Positions 52,664 to 60,326 of a stretch of 64,000 nucleotides of DNA are shown here, one piece after another. How positions within the stretch are numbered: the first letter of the stretch is position 1; the number at the start of each line of letters is the position of its first letter. Where the stretch lies: assembly GCF_021869765.1 (NCBI RefSeq), contig NZ_CP084580.1:1736001-1800000 (forward strand), read 5' to 3'. The translations under genes and the position numbers were made by a program. The stretch comes from Chryseobacterium sp. MEBOG06. Lineage in GTDB: Bacteria; Bacteroidota; Bacteroidia; Flavobacteriales; Weeksellaceae. The notes beneath the pieces are model-generated. The model had not been told where the DNA came from. It saw only the letters and a program-made list of their open reading frames with translations, and did not search any database.

Positions 52664-55363
52664 TTAATGATGTTCAACTTCATTTTTGGTTTCTTTTATT
52701 TTTTTAGGAATGCTGATGGTGAAAGTTACGCCTAATCCGCTATTTTCTGCTTTTATTTTTCCTCCGTGAGCCTGCACAATTTTTTTAGAAATCGCAAGAC
52801 CCAGTCCGCTTCCTGTTGGTTTTAAAATGTTCTGATTTTTAGACTGATAAAATTTGTCAAAAATCATTTCCAGATCTTCTTCAGGAATCGTTTTCCCGGT
52901 ATTGAAAATGCTAATGACGAGACATCCCTCTTTTTCAAATAGCTTTGTTTGTATAGTTCCCTGTTCATTCGTGAATTTCAAGGCATTACCCCAGATATTC
53001 TGAAATAACTGAATCATTCTTGCTTCATCATATTCAAAAGTAAGCTGATTCAGCAGATTGACTTCACTCAGATGGATGTTTTTCTGCTGGATAAGATGAA
53101 GAAGCGGGGTTACTGCTCTTTCATAGGTCTCAATTATATTGTTGGGCTGAATGTTTAATAAAATCTCTCCATGTTGAAGCTTGTCAAGATAAAGGATGTC
53201 ATTGATAATTTCGCTTAACCTGTCGGATTCTGTAATAATATTATTAAGAAATTCCTGTTTGATGTCATAAGGAATATCATCATCGTCTGCTAAAATTTCT
53301 CCAGCGGATCGGATAGCAGTGATGGGTGTTCTTAATTCATGGGCCACAGAATCCAGGAAATCATCTTTCTGACGGTCTTTGATGATCAGGCTTTCGTTGG
53401 CCGTTCTAAGGTCATCAGATAATTTTTGAAGTTCTTCAGACTGCTCTGTTAGTTTTTTATTCAAGGTTATGTTTTCCTTAGATTCTTCCAGGATGTTTAA
53501 AACTTCTTTTAAAGATATTTTATCTTCCTTCGTTACTCCTTCGATTAATATTTTGGCAGAAGCTGTTCCTATTCTCCCTGCTAAAAGGTTTTCTGAAAAT
53601 TTAATAAATCTTGAATCTGCAGTTTCTGTTTTAGAATCAATATTATATTTCAAATTGAAAATTCTTAGAGCCTGCTCTGTTTTGTTTTTGCCTAAGAATC
53701 TCTCCAGAATATTTTTAATATCTGATATATAGGCAGTTCCCCTCCAGATAAAGGCGTTTTCATGATTTTGAATGTATTTGTCAATATCTACATATAGCTC
53801 GGCAAAATTTCTTTCCCGATAATTTCCTTTGGTCATGACAGAAACGATGGTAAACAAACCTGTATTGATAAGAAGCGACCAAAAGAAAATCTGGGGAATT
53901 CTTTCAAGATAAGGAATAGAGAAAAATTCGAAGGTGTTGTAGAGATCTCTCAAAACTCCTTTGAATTCCTGGTTGTATGAAAAGTAATACTGCGGAATAA
54001 TCAATCCGAAATAGCAGATCACCAGGCCTGCAGCAAGCCCTGTAATAGCTCCTTTATAGCTTCCTCTTCTCCAGAATATAGCTCCGAAGAATGTAGGCGC
54101 CAGCTGCGCGATAATCACAAAGGAGATTAAACCTACAGAATCCAGCGAAATTTTCAGGATGAAATACTTGTAGAAAACAAAAGCCATGATGATCAGCGCA
54201 AAAATGCTGAATTTTCTGATATTGGTAATGCTTCTGGTGTTTTGTTCCTCATTCTCAGATTTGAACTTTCCAAGCAAGCCATACGGAATAATAAGGTTAT
54301 TGGAAAGCATAATAGATAATGTAATAGCGGAAATGATAATCATGGAAATACATGAACTTAACCCGCCAAGAAACACTAAAACGGTAATCAATGTATTGTC
54401 AAAATGCTGTGGAATCAAAATGGAGTAGAACTCCGGATTGACGTTTTGACCATCAAAAATTAACCTCCCGCCCCAGGCGATCGGAAAAATAAATAGGGTA
54501 AATATTAAAAGATAAAGCGGGAAAAACCAGATTGCTGTTTTGATGTGCTTTTCCTGTCTGTTTTCAATGATTGCCGTGTGAAACTGTCTTGGAAGAATGC
54601 AGATTGCTGTTGCGGAAATCATACACAGGATCATCCAGTTCATAGCACCTTCAATTCCATTGAAGGTATTTTTTTCTTTAAAATCCTTAAAATGACTCGC
54701 TTTCTGATAAATATCCGAAAATCCATCAAATGCATAGTAGATGACAAAAAGTCCGAGAATAATGATAAAGAATAGCTTTAGAAAACTTTCCAGGGCGATC
54801 GCAGAAATAATTCCCAGACGTTTTTCTGATGCATCTACATATCTCGTTCCGTAGTAAGAGGAAAATAAAGCAATCAGAATAACAACAAATGTTGCATTGT
54901 CAGTCAGAATATCCTTTGACATGGAAGTTTCTGTCACTAAGTGAAAAGTTTCGGAAATCGCTTTGATTTGTAATCCGATGTAAGGAACAATGGCTAAAAG
55001 ACAAACTATAGTAATAATGGCACTAAAGCTTCTGCTGTTTCCATATCGTAAAGAGATAAAATCTGCAAGGCTGCTTATCTTATTGACCCTGGAAATTCTT
55101 ACGATCCGTGTATTGATGAAGATCCATGCAGGAATAATCATAATAGGGCCAATATAGATCGTCAGATAGTTTAATCCACTTGTGGCGGCTACACCTATAC
55201 TTCCATAATAAGTCCATGCCGTGCAGTATACAGCCAGAGACAGTGCATAAATATAGGGATTGTTAATCCATATCTTGCTTTTTTTCTTTTCTGCCAGATG
55301 GGCCACCAAGAAGAGAAGAGCCAGATAGAACAAGACTACAAAAAATAATGCAAAACTACTCAT
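52664..55363 (-). CDS. SLC5/STAC-domain sensor histidine kinase (CrbS/CbrA type)
   Basis: An 899-residue hybrid of transporter and kinase. Residues about 5-520 contain some 13 membrane helices with the sodium:solute symporter (SLC5) pattern (WTYYGSIGVAATSGLNYLTIYIGP). Residues about 590-610 (ENLLAGRIGTASAKILIEG) match the STAC linker domain, followed by a coiled coil. The kinase has the phospho-histidine H675 in DSVAHELRTP and an ATPase domain (GSGLGLAISKKIVQAHGGKI). CrbS/CbrA relatives sense or bind acetate, histidine or related acids. The next two genes are its receiver and carboxylate ligases, so a short-chain acid is the inferred signal. It overlaps the upstream small gene by 8 nt. Confidence 0.93.
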   Translation of the reverse strand: MSSFALFFVVLFYLALLFLVAHLAEKKKSKIWINNPYIYALSLAVYCTAWTYYGSIGVAATSGLNYLTIYIGPIMIIPAWIFINTRIVRISRVNKISSLADFISLRYGNSRSFSAIITIVCLLAIVPYIGLQIKAISETFHLVTETSMSKDILTDNATFVVILIALFSSYYGTRYVDASEKRLGIISAIALESFLKLFFIIILGLFVIYYAFDGFSDIYQKASHFKDFKEKNTFNGIEGAMNWMILCMISATAICILPRQFHTAIIENRQEKHIKTAIWFFPLYLLIFTLFIFPIAWGGRLIFDGQNVNPEFYSILIPQHFDNTLITVLVFLGGLSSCISMIIISAITLSIMLSNNLIIPYGLLGKFKSENEEQNTRSITNIRKFSIFALIIMAFVFYKYFILKISLDSVGLISFVIIAQLAPTFFGAIFWRRGSYKGAITGLAAGLVICYFGLIIPQYYFSYNQEFKGVLRDLYNTFEFFSIPYLERIPQIFFWSLLINTGLFTIVSVMTKGNYRERNFAELYVDIDKYIQNHENAFIWRGTAYISDIKNILERFLGKNKTEQALRIFNLKYNIDSKTETADSRFIKFSENLLAGRIGTASAKILIEGVTKEDKISLKEVLNILEESKENITLNKKLTEQSEELQKLSDDLRTANESLIIKDRQKDDFLDSVAHELRTPITAIRSAGEILADDDDIPYDIKQEFLNNIITESDRLSEIINDILYLDKLQHGEILLNIQPNNIIETYERAVTPLLHLIQQKNIHLSEVNLLNQLTFEYDEARMIQLFQNIWGNALKFTNEQGTIQTKLFEKEGCLVISIFNTGKTIPEEDLEMIFDKFYQSKNQNILKPTGSGLGLAISKKIVQAHGGKIKAENSGLGVTFTISIPKKIKETKNEVEHH

Positions 55364-55550
55364 CGTACCTTTTTACAATTACAAAAGAAATTACGATGGA
55401 AATCATCCAGACGGCAAACAAATAAATCAAAATCATAGGATAACCCATAACTTCTTTTTCGCTGTTGAAAAGAAGCGAGATGGGAATACTGAAGGCAATC
55501 ATTAATCCGATACTTAGAATAATCAACTTTTGTTCGTGTCTCTTTTTCAT
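55356..55550 (-). CDS. small two-helix membrane protein coupled to the sensor kinase
   Basis: A 64-residue protein (start at the ATG at 55550) with two hydrophobic helices (about 9-28 and 36-58) and a basic N-terminus. Its 3' end overlaps the kinase start by 8 nt, implying translational coupling. Small subunits of sodium/carboxylate symporters (DUF485- and DUF4212-like) have this size and topology, but I cannot assign it by sequence. A subunit of the transporter-like kinase is an inference. Confidence 0.55.
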   Translation of the reverse strand: MKKRHEQKLIILSIGLMIAFSIPISLLFNSEKEVMGYPMILIYLFAVWMISIVISFVIVKRYDE

Positions 55551-55626
55551 AAATGATGATTGATAAAGATAATTGATGAGCAGATGGCCTTGTGGATCGC
55601 TCATCAATTATCAGTGTTTGTTATAA

Positions 55627-55854
55627 TTATCTTTTATCGTCAGAATATTCTCCTGTTAAAGCATAATAGCCGAAAATTGCCATTCCGCCTGAGATAATCG
55701 GCATCAATACAAATAAAATGATAATACCGAAAACCAAATCTTCCTGTTTTCCGGAAGTAATCTTTGGAATTCCTAAAACTGTAATTCCAAAGTAGCCCAC
55801 AATCACAGCGATTGCGATCCATAGAATACCTAATATTTTTTTTAGTCCGTTCAT
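55627..55854 (-). CDS. small two-helix membrane protein in the carboxylate cluster
   Basis: A 75-residue protein with two helices (about 5-28 and 41-63) joined by a polar loop, and a charged end (SDDKR). It lies between the MFS gene (43 nt upstream) and the 64-residue membrane gene (76 nt downstream) on the same strand. No family is recognised from sequence alone. Confidence 0.55.
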   Translation of the reverse strand: MNGLKKILGILWIAIAVIVGYFGITVLGIPKITSGKQEDLVFGIIILFVLMPIISGGMAIFGYYALTGEYSDDKR

Positions 55855-55897
55855 TTTAGTAGTTTTAAAATTAATAAAAATTTAAGTGATTCGGTGA

Positions 55898-57478
55898 TTA
55901 ATCATGAAGATTATTGTTCTTATTTTTAAGATAAAACAATCCGATAATCAGGCAGACAGCCGCAACTCCAATAGGATACCAAAGTCCTTCGAGATACCAT
56001 GTGGCGTGTCCGGCTTCTTTTCCTGTTGTAACCAGGTAAGTTGCCACTGCGGGAAGAAGTCCTCCAAATACCCCATTTCCAATATGATAAGGTAAAGACA
56101 TTGAGGTGTAACGGATCCTTACCGGGAACATTTCAACAAGGAAAGCAGCTATAGGTCCATATACCATGGTTACAAATATCACCTGTATAAATACAAGGAA
56201 AACGAGATACCATTTCGTGTTATCACCTAATTTTACCGTTTGTGACACTTTTGGTTCCTCAGCTTTTCCGTCCTTCATGATAGGACCGGCAGGTGACCAA
56301 TGAGTGATGCTGTCTTTTTTGGTTAAAGTTCCATCTGTATAAAGTGTCTCTTTATGGAACGTCACAAGACTGTCTGTGGCAATGTCATTGTGAATTTTAG
56401 CTGTTCTTTTTTCTGTAATTCCGTTCGTTGCTACTGTTTTATTTTCAAGATTCACACTTTTATACATACTGTCGTAAATAGGGCGGTAAGCCAGGATGGC
56501 TACCAGCATTCCGGTCATCATTACTGCCTTTCGCCCAATTTTGTCCGATAACCAGCCGAAAAATACAAAGAAAGGCGTTCCCAGGAATAGAGCGGTTGCC
56601 ATTAAGTAGTCTACCTGCATAGATTCTACATTCATTACCTTCTGCAGGAAACTCATCGCATAGAATTGTCCCGTGTACCAGATTACCCCCTGTCCCATGG
56701 CAGCTCCGAATAAAGCAAGTAAAACAAACTTGAAGTTGTATTTATTGCCAAAACTTTCTTTTAAAGGGTTTTTAGAAGTTTTTCCCTCGCTTTTAGCTTT
56801 CGCAAAAAGAGGAGATTCTTTCATGTTTTTTCTGATGATATAAGAAACTCCTACCATTAAAATAGAAATCCAGAAAGGAACCCTCCATCCCCAGTTATCA
56901 AACTCTTCGGCAGAAAGTGTTGATTTTGTGATCAGGATAACGATCAATGAAATAAAAAGTCCTGCTGTTGCTGTGGTCTGTATCCATGAGGTCCAGTAGC
57001 CTCTTCGGTGAGGTTGTGCATATTCTGCAACATAAGTGGCAGCGCCACCATATTCTCCTCCCAGAGCCAGTCCTTGTAATAGTCTCAGAATTAAAACCAA
57101 AACAGGAGCCATAAATCCAATGGTTTTATAACTCGGGATACATCCAATCAGAAAAGTGGAGAATCCCATGATTAATAACGTAACAAGGAAGGTGTATTTT
57201 CTTCCGATGATATCTCCCAGTCTTCCGAAAAATAAAGCTCCGAAAGGTCTTACAACAAATCCTGCAGCAAAAGTAGCCAGCGTAGATAAAAATGCTGCGG
57301 TAGGATTATCTGCAGGAAAAAATTTTGTAGCTAAAACAATGGCCAAACTTCCGAAAATATAAAAGTCATACCATTCTATAAGTGTTCCGAGTGATGAGGC
57401 AGTGATAACGCTCCAGATGGTGCGGTTTTTCTGCTTATCAGTCATATTTTCGTAGGTTTCGTGGTGATTTTCGCTCAT
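55898..57478 (-). CDS. MHS-family metabolite:proton symporter (MFS) with periplasmic insert
   Basis: A 526-residue MFS carrier, about 90 residues longer than usual. Motif A copies GRLGDIIGRKYTFL (85-98) and GWLSDKIGRKAVM (308-320) and the RLLQGLALGGEYGG block (132-145) place it in the metabolite:H+ symporter group (ProP, KgtP, citrate types). Residues about 338-420 are a polar, Lys/Thr/Asp-rich insertion after the helix that follows the second motif A, so it would sit in the periplasmic loop between helices 9 and 10. Being between the porin and the kinase, it is the expected inner-membrane acid importer. Confidence 0.88.
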   Translation of the reverse strand: MSENHHETYENMTDKQKNRTIWSVITASSLGTLIEWYDFYIFGSLAIVLATKFFPADNPTAAFLSTLATFAAGFVVRPFGALFFGRLGDIIGRKYTFLVTLLIMGFSTFLIGCIPSYKTIGFMAPVLVLILRLLQGLALGGEYGGAATYVAEYAQPHRRGYWTSWIQTTATAGLFISLIVILITKSTLSAEEFDNWGWRVPFWISILMVGVSYIIRKNMKESPLFAKAKSEGKTSKNPLKESFGNKYNFKFVLLALFGAAMGQGVIWYTGQFYAMSFLQKVMNVESMQVDYLMATALFLGTPFFVFFGWLSDKIGRKAVMMTGMLVAILAYRPIYDSMYKSVNLENKTVATNGITEKRTAKIHNDIATDSLVTFHKETLYTDGTLTKKDSITHWSPAGPIMKDGKAEEPKVSQTVKLGDNTKWYLVFLVFIQVIFVTMVYGPIAAFLVEMFPVRIRYTSMSLPYHIGNGVFGGLLPAVATYLVTTGKEAGHATWYLEGLWYPIGVAAVCLIIGLFYLKNKNNNLHD

Positions 57479-57569
57479 ATTGTTTAGTTTTGATGTTATT
57501 GGAATTGACTGTTAAAGAATTTTAAGTGATCTTATCTTACCGTTTTTATTAGTCTTAATGGTGTAAGTT

Positions 57570-58949
57570 TTATAAATAGATCTGAAACTGTACAATGAAT
57601 TCTCCTTTTGAAGAAGGACTTTCAGTGGGGCTGGTATAAACAGGCCTCGTTGAATACTGTGTGGTGATTTTCGCATGATGACCATCTATAAACCAGTTGG
57701 CTCCTACGTCGAATTGAGATGAAGATTTATCAAAAGCTTCAAAATTTTTGCGAGTATACGCTGCGAAAGGCTGTATTCTTATTTTTGGCTTTTGTGCCTG
57801 ACTTGGTAATAGTAAACCAGCCTGTGCATAGATAATATTACCTGTTCCTATGGTTGGCTGTAGATTTCCCGGGCCTGCAATTGCTTTATTACCGATAAAA
57901 TTAGGGTCAGAAGCGGCAATATTCATGGTTCCCAGATTTCTTACATAGTTAGGACCAAAATTATAGTTATAATATCCGGCATACGCAGAGACGGCCATTT
58001 TGTTTTTTGCTTCTCCCAATGGAATATCTGCGAAAGCATCCACTGCAAAAAGGCTGATGTCATGCTTTTCAATATTTGAATTGACAGAAGTTCTTGTTCC
58101 GTCCGCCTGATGATAAAACCCTGCACCTACATTGAACACTTTTTTAGTTCCCAGATAAGAGCCCACTTTGTAAGGAAGGGTGTTGGATTCCTCATCAAGG
58201 AATTGGTATTCTACATATCCCGCTTTTGAAAAACTCGGATTTCCATTATTATCTACTGCTACAGCTCTTGACGGATCTGTTACATTTACAGGGACTATGT
58301 CTGTAGCAAAAGGTTTATTTAAGCTAAAGCGATACTCTAATTTTCCATATTTTCCTTTAGCGAACATTCCCAGCTGTCTTCCAAACTGATCTGAATTGTC
58401 TATCAGAGGCCATGAAAAAACAGGGGAATCTACCGTAAGAAAATTCAATGTTGAAGCCATAGTCATACGGGAAAGTCCCATATAATAATGAAGCCCTGCC
58501 CCTAAAGATAAACTGAATTTACCCGCTTCTCCAGGTAAAATAACTGCGTACTCATTCCATGCATCATGAAAAAAAAGCTGTGTTTTCTTTCCGTTTCCAT
58601 AACCGCCTGTTCCTGAAGTACCTGTAGCACCCCCGTTGATGAAGGTCTGATTATTGATTCCAAAATGGAGGAGAATCATGTATCTTTTAGAGATTTGTGC
58701 ATAGGTTAAAGCACGTAACCTCCTGTTTCCTATGTTCCAGGAGTTGTCTGTAGGTTCTCCACCTACCATACTTCCGGGATTCATTGAGGTATTTCTCAGC
58801 CAAAGCTGGTCCCAGAGAATAAATCTGATGAATTTGTCTCCTTCAGGATTGAGGTTTACTTTTAATCCACTGCCATAGTCTGGGGAACCCTGGGAGTAGA
58901 GAGAACTACTTATTAAGACTGCTCCAATGAATGCAAGTAATTTCTTCAT
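57570..58949 (-). CDS. outer-membrane porin
   Basis: A 459-residue protein with a signal peptide (about 1-19, SLYSQ) and alternating amphipathic strands through to a C-terminal phenylalanine-type strand (GEFIVQFQIYL). GLKVNLNPEGDKFIRFILWDQLWLRN near the start matches the porin family seen beside acyl-CoA ligase and transporter genes in Bacteroidetes. It is the first gene of the minus-strand carboxylate cluster, 91 nt before the MFS gene, and would let small acids cross the outer membrane. Specificity is inferred from context. Confidence 0.8.
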   Translation of the reverse strand: MKKLLAFIGAVLISSSLYSQGSPDYGSGLKVNLNPEGDKFIRFILWDQLWLRNTSMNPGSMVGGEPTDNSWNIGNRRLRALTYAQISKRYMILLHFGINNQTFINGGATGTSGTGGYGNGKKTQLFFHDAWNEYAVILPGEAGKFSLSLGAGLHYYMGLSRMTMASTLNFLTVDSPVFSWPLIDNSDQFGRQLGMFAKGKYGKLEYRFSLNKPFATDIVPVNVTDPSRAVAVDNNGNPSFSKAGYVEYQFLDEESNTLPYKVGSYLGTKKVFNVGAGFYHQADGTRTSVNSNIEKHDISLFAVDAFADIPLGEAKNKMAVSAYAGYYNYNFGPNYVRNLGTMNIAASDPNFIGNKAIAGPGNLQPTIGTGNIIYAQAGLLLPSQAQKPKIRIQPFAAYTRKNFEAFDKSSSQFDVGANWFIDGHHAKITTQYSTRPVYTSPTESPSSKGEFIVQFQIYL

Positions 58950-59049
58950 AAATTATCAATTTTTGGCGTTGTTTTTTGAGAATGCCAAATTGTAATTAAT
59001 AATTTGTTTACGAAAATTTAATATATATTACTGCTAAGAGTATAGCTGA

Positions 59050-59150
59050 AAATGGAAATTGAAAGTTAAAAATTAAAAATTTATAGATTTTAAAGTACTT
59101 TATATGCAGTTTTATTCTCTATTTTTAATTGTAAATTCAGAATTATCAGT
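59050..59150. repeat. AT-rich degenerate inverted-repeat spacer, copy 3
   Basis: GGAAATTGAAAGTTAAAAATT occurs at the left and, read from the right on the minus strand, TTACAATTAAAAATAGAG. It has the same base pattern as the spacers at 2360-2480 and 42627-42725. It lies between porin and the zinc-ribbon gene. Confidence 0.35.
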
Positions 59151-59566
59151 TATTTCTTAAATCTTTCCCATTTGATAAGCATATATTTATCTGCAAACTG
59201 GGTGATAATTATACCTGCATTTTGGATGTTTTCTTCCTGAGCAATATATTCAATGAGTTCACTTTGTTTGAGAATTTTATATACCGGATGAAATTCAGAA
59301 TGGGGAGGTCTTGTGATATTGTATTTTTTGATCCATGAGCTGATGGTAACATGAGAAACTCCTATAATTCTTTCTATTTCACGATAGCTAAGCCCTTCAA
59401 GATAAAGTTGAAGCGCCTTGGTTACATAGTAATCATCGATCTGTTTGCCCAATTTCTTGACTGTAAAATAATAGTTGCAGTTCTTGCAGTGAAAACGTTG
59501 TTTCTCATTTACGATACCGCTTTTTACAACTTTGCTGCTCTGGCATTTTGGGCACGTGTTTTCCAT
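59150..59566 (-). CDS. zinc-ribbon + HTH DNA-binding protein, IS1/InsA-like, probably domesticated
   Basis: A 138-residue protein. An N-terminal zinc ribbon has cysteine pairs C5-x2-C8 and C27-x2-C30 (FHCKNCNYYF). A helix-turn-helix follows (YLEGLSYREIERIIGVSHVTISSWIKKY, about 54-82). Both resemble the InsA/IS1 transposase N-terminal half. The remaining 55 residues have no DDE catalytic residues, and no terminal inverted repeats or target duplications flank the gene. It is divergent from the arginine operon, and both promoters share a 12-mer, so a regulator role is proposed. Confidence 0.8.
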   Translation of the reverse strand: MENTCPKCQSSKVVKSGIVNEKQRFHCKNCNYYFTVKKLGKQIDDYYVTKALQLYLEGLSYREIERIIGVSHVTISSWIKKYNITRPPHSEFHPVYKILKQSELIEYIAQEENIQNAGIIITQFADKYMLIKWERFKK

Positions 59567-59578
59567 AACTATAGTTTT

Positions 59579-59609
59579 TTAGCAAATATATAATAAATTA
59601 GCAAATGTA
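59579..59609 (-). promoter_or_regulatory. two tandem TAnATTTGCTAA boxes upstream of the zinc-ribbon gene
   Basis: On the minus strand these are TACATTTGCTAA (59609-59598) and TATATTTGCTAA (59590-59579), 19 nt apart. Each contains an exact TAnnTTTG -7 match; the one closer to the gene is 16 nt before the ATG. They may be two start points or a -7 plus an operator copy. Confidence 0.55.
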
Positions 59610-59672
59610 CTTTTCTGGATAAAGATAATTTTACCTGTGTAAATTTTTAAAACAAAAAAAATATCTTTTTTA

Positions 59673-59705
59673 TTTGGTTTTTAAAGTAATTATATTTTAA
59701 ATTTG
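59673..59705 (+). promoter_or_regulatory. arginine operon promoter (-33 TTTG, -7 TAAATTTG)
   Basis: TTTG at 59673-59676 and TAAATTTG at 59698-59705 are 21 nt apart, fitting the Bacteroidetes consensus. TAAATTTGCCAA (59698-59709) also matches the boxes upstream of the divergent gene. The ATG is at 59727. Confidence 0.7.
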
Positions 59706-59726
59706 CCAAAAAAATTAGATAAATAA

Positions 59727-60326
59727 ATGGAAATAGAAATTTCCTCATGCGAACATCTAATGTATGTGAGTGAAATACAGCAGGAAATGTATGATTCTGC
59801 ACAGCGTAGAGGAACGGGGATCGCAAAACGTTCCATCGAATATTTGAGTAAAAAGATTTCAGAGGGCAATGCTGTGGTGGCCACTGAAAACGGAGAGTGG
59901 GTAGGCTTCTGTTATATAGAAACCTGGTCACATGGGAAATTTGTGGCTAATTCGGGACTGATAGTATCGCCGAAATTCAGGAACGGGGGAGTTGCAACTC
60001 AGATTAAACATAAAGTTTTCCAGTTATCTAGAGAAAAATATCCGGATGCGAAAGTATTTGGGCTTACAACAGGTCTTGCGGTCATGAAAATCAATAGTGA
60101 TTTAGGATATAAACCGGTGATCTATTCCGAGCTGACTCAGGATGAGGAGTTTTGGAGCGGTTGCAAGAACTGTGTGAATTATGAGATCTTAATGAAAAAG
60201 GAGCGTAAAAACTGTCTTTGTACAGCAATGCTTTTCGTTCCTGAAAATAATAAAGTAAACGGGGTTGCCAATATGCAGCCGGAAATTAAATATAACAATG
60301 AGCAAGAAAGTAGTCTTAGCGTTTAG
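59727..60326 (+). CDS. GNAT acyltransferase, candidate N-acylglutamate synthase of the arginine operon
   Basis: A 199-residue GNAT-fold protein. The acyl-CoA-binding region is SPKFRNGGVATQIKHKVFQL (about 91-110). A CKNC pair lies at about 146-150 and a lone C158 region follows (NCLCTAM). As first gene of an operon with argG, argC and argD it is the natural candidate for the first step, N-acylation of glutamate, because no argA or argJ is seen. Bacteroidetes can use N-succinyl or N-acetyl intermediates. Its last 29 nt overlap argG. The role is inferred from context. Confidence 0.75.
   Translation: MEIEISSCEHLMYVSEIQQEMYDSAQRRGTGIAKRSIEYLSKKISEGNAVVATENGEWVGFCYIETWSHGKFVANSGLIVSPKFRNGGVATQIKHKVFQLSREKYPDAKVFGLTTGLAVMKINSDLGYKPVIYSELTQDEEFWSGCKNCVNYEILMKKERKNCLCTAMLFVPENNKVNGVANMQPEIKYNNEQESSLSV

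Noticed and set aside
59150..59566. Annotating the zinc-ribbon/HTH gene as an active IS1-family insertion sequence
   Set aside because: No DDE catalytic part, no inverted terminal repeats and no target duplication are seen, so only the DNA-binding half is supported.
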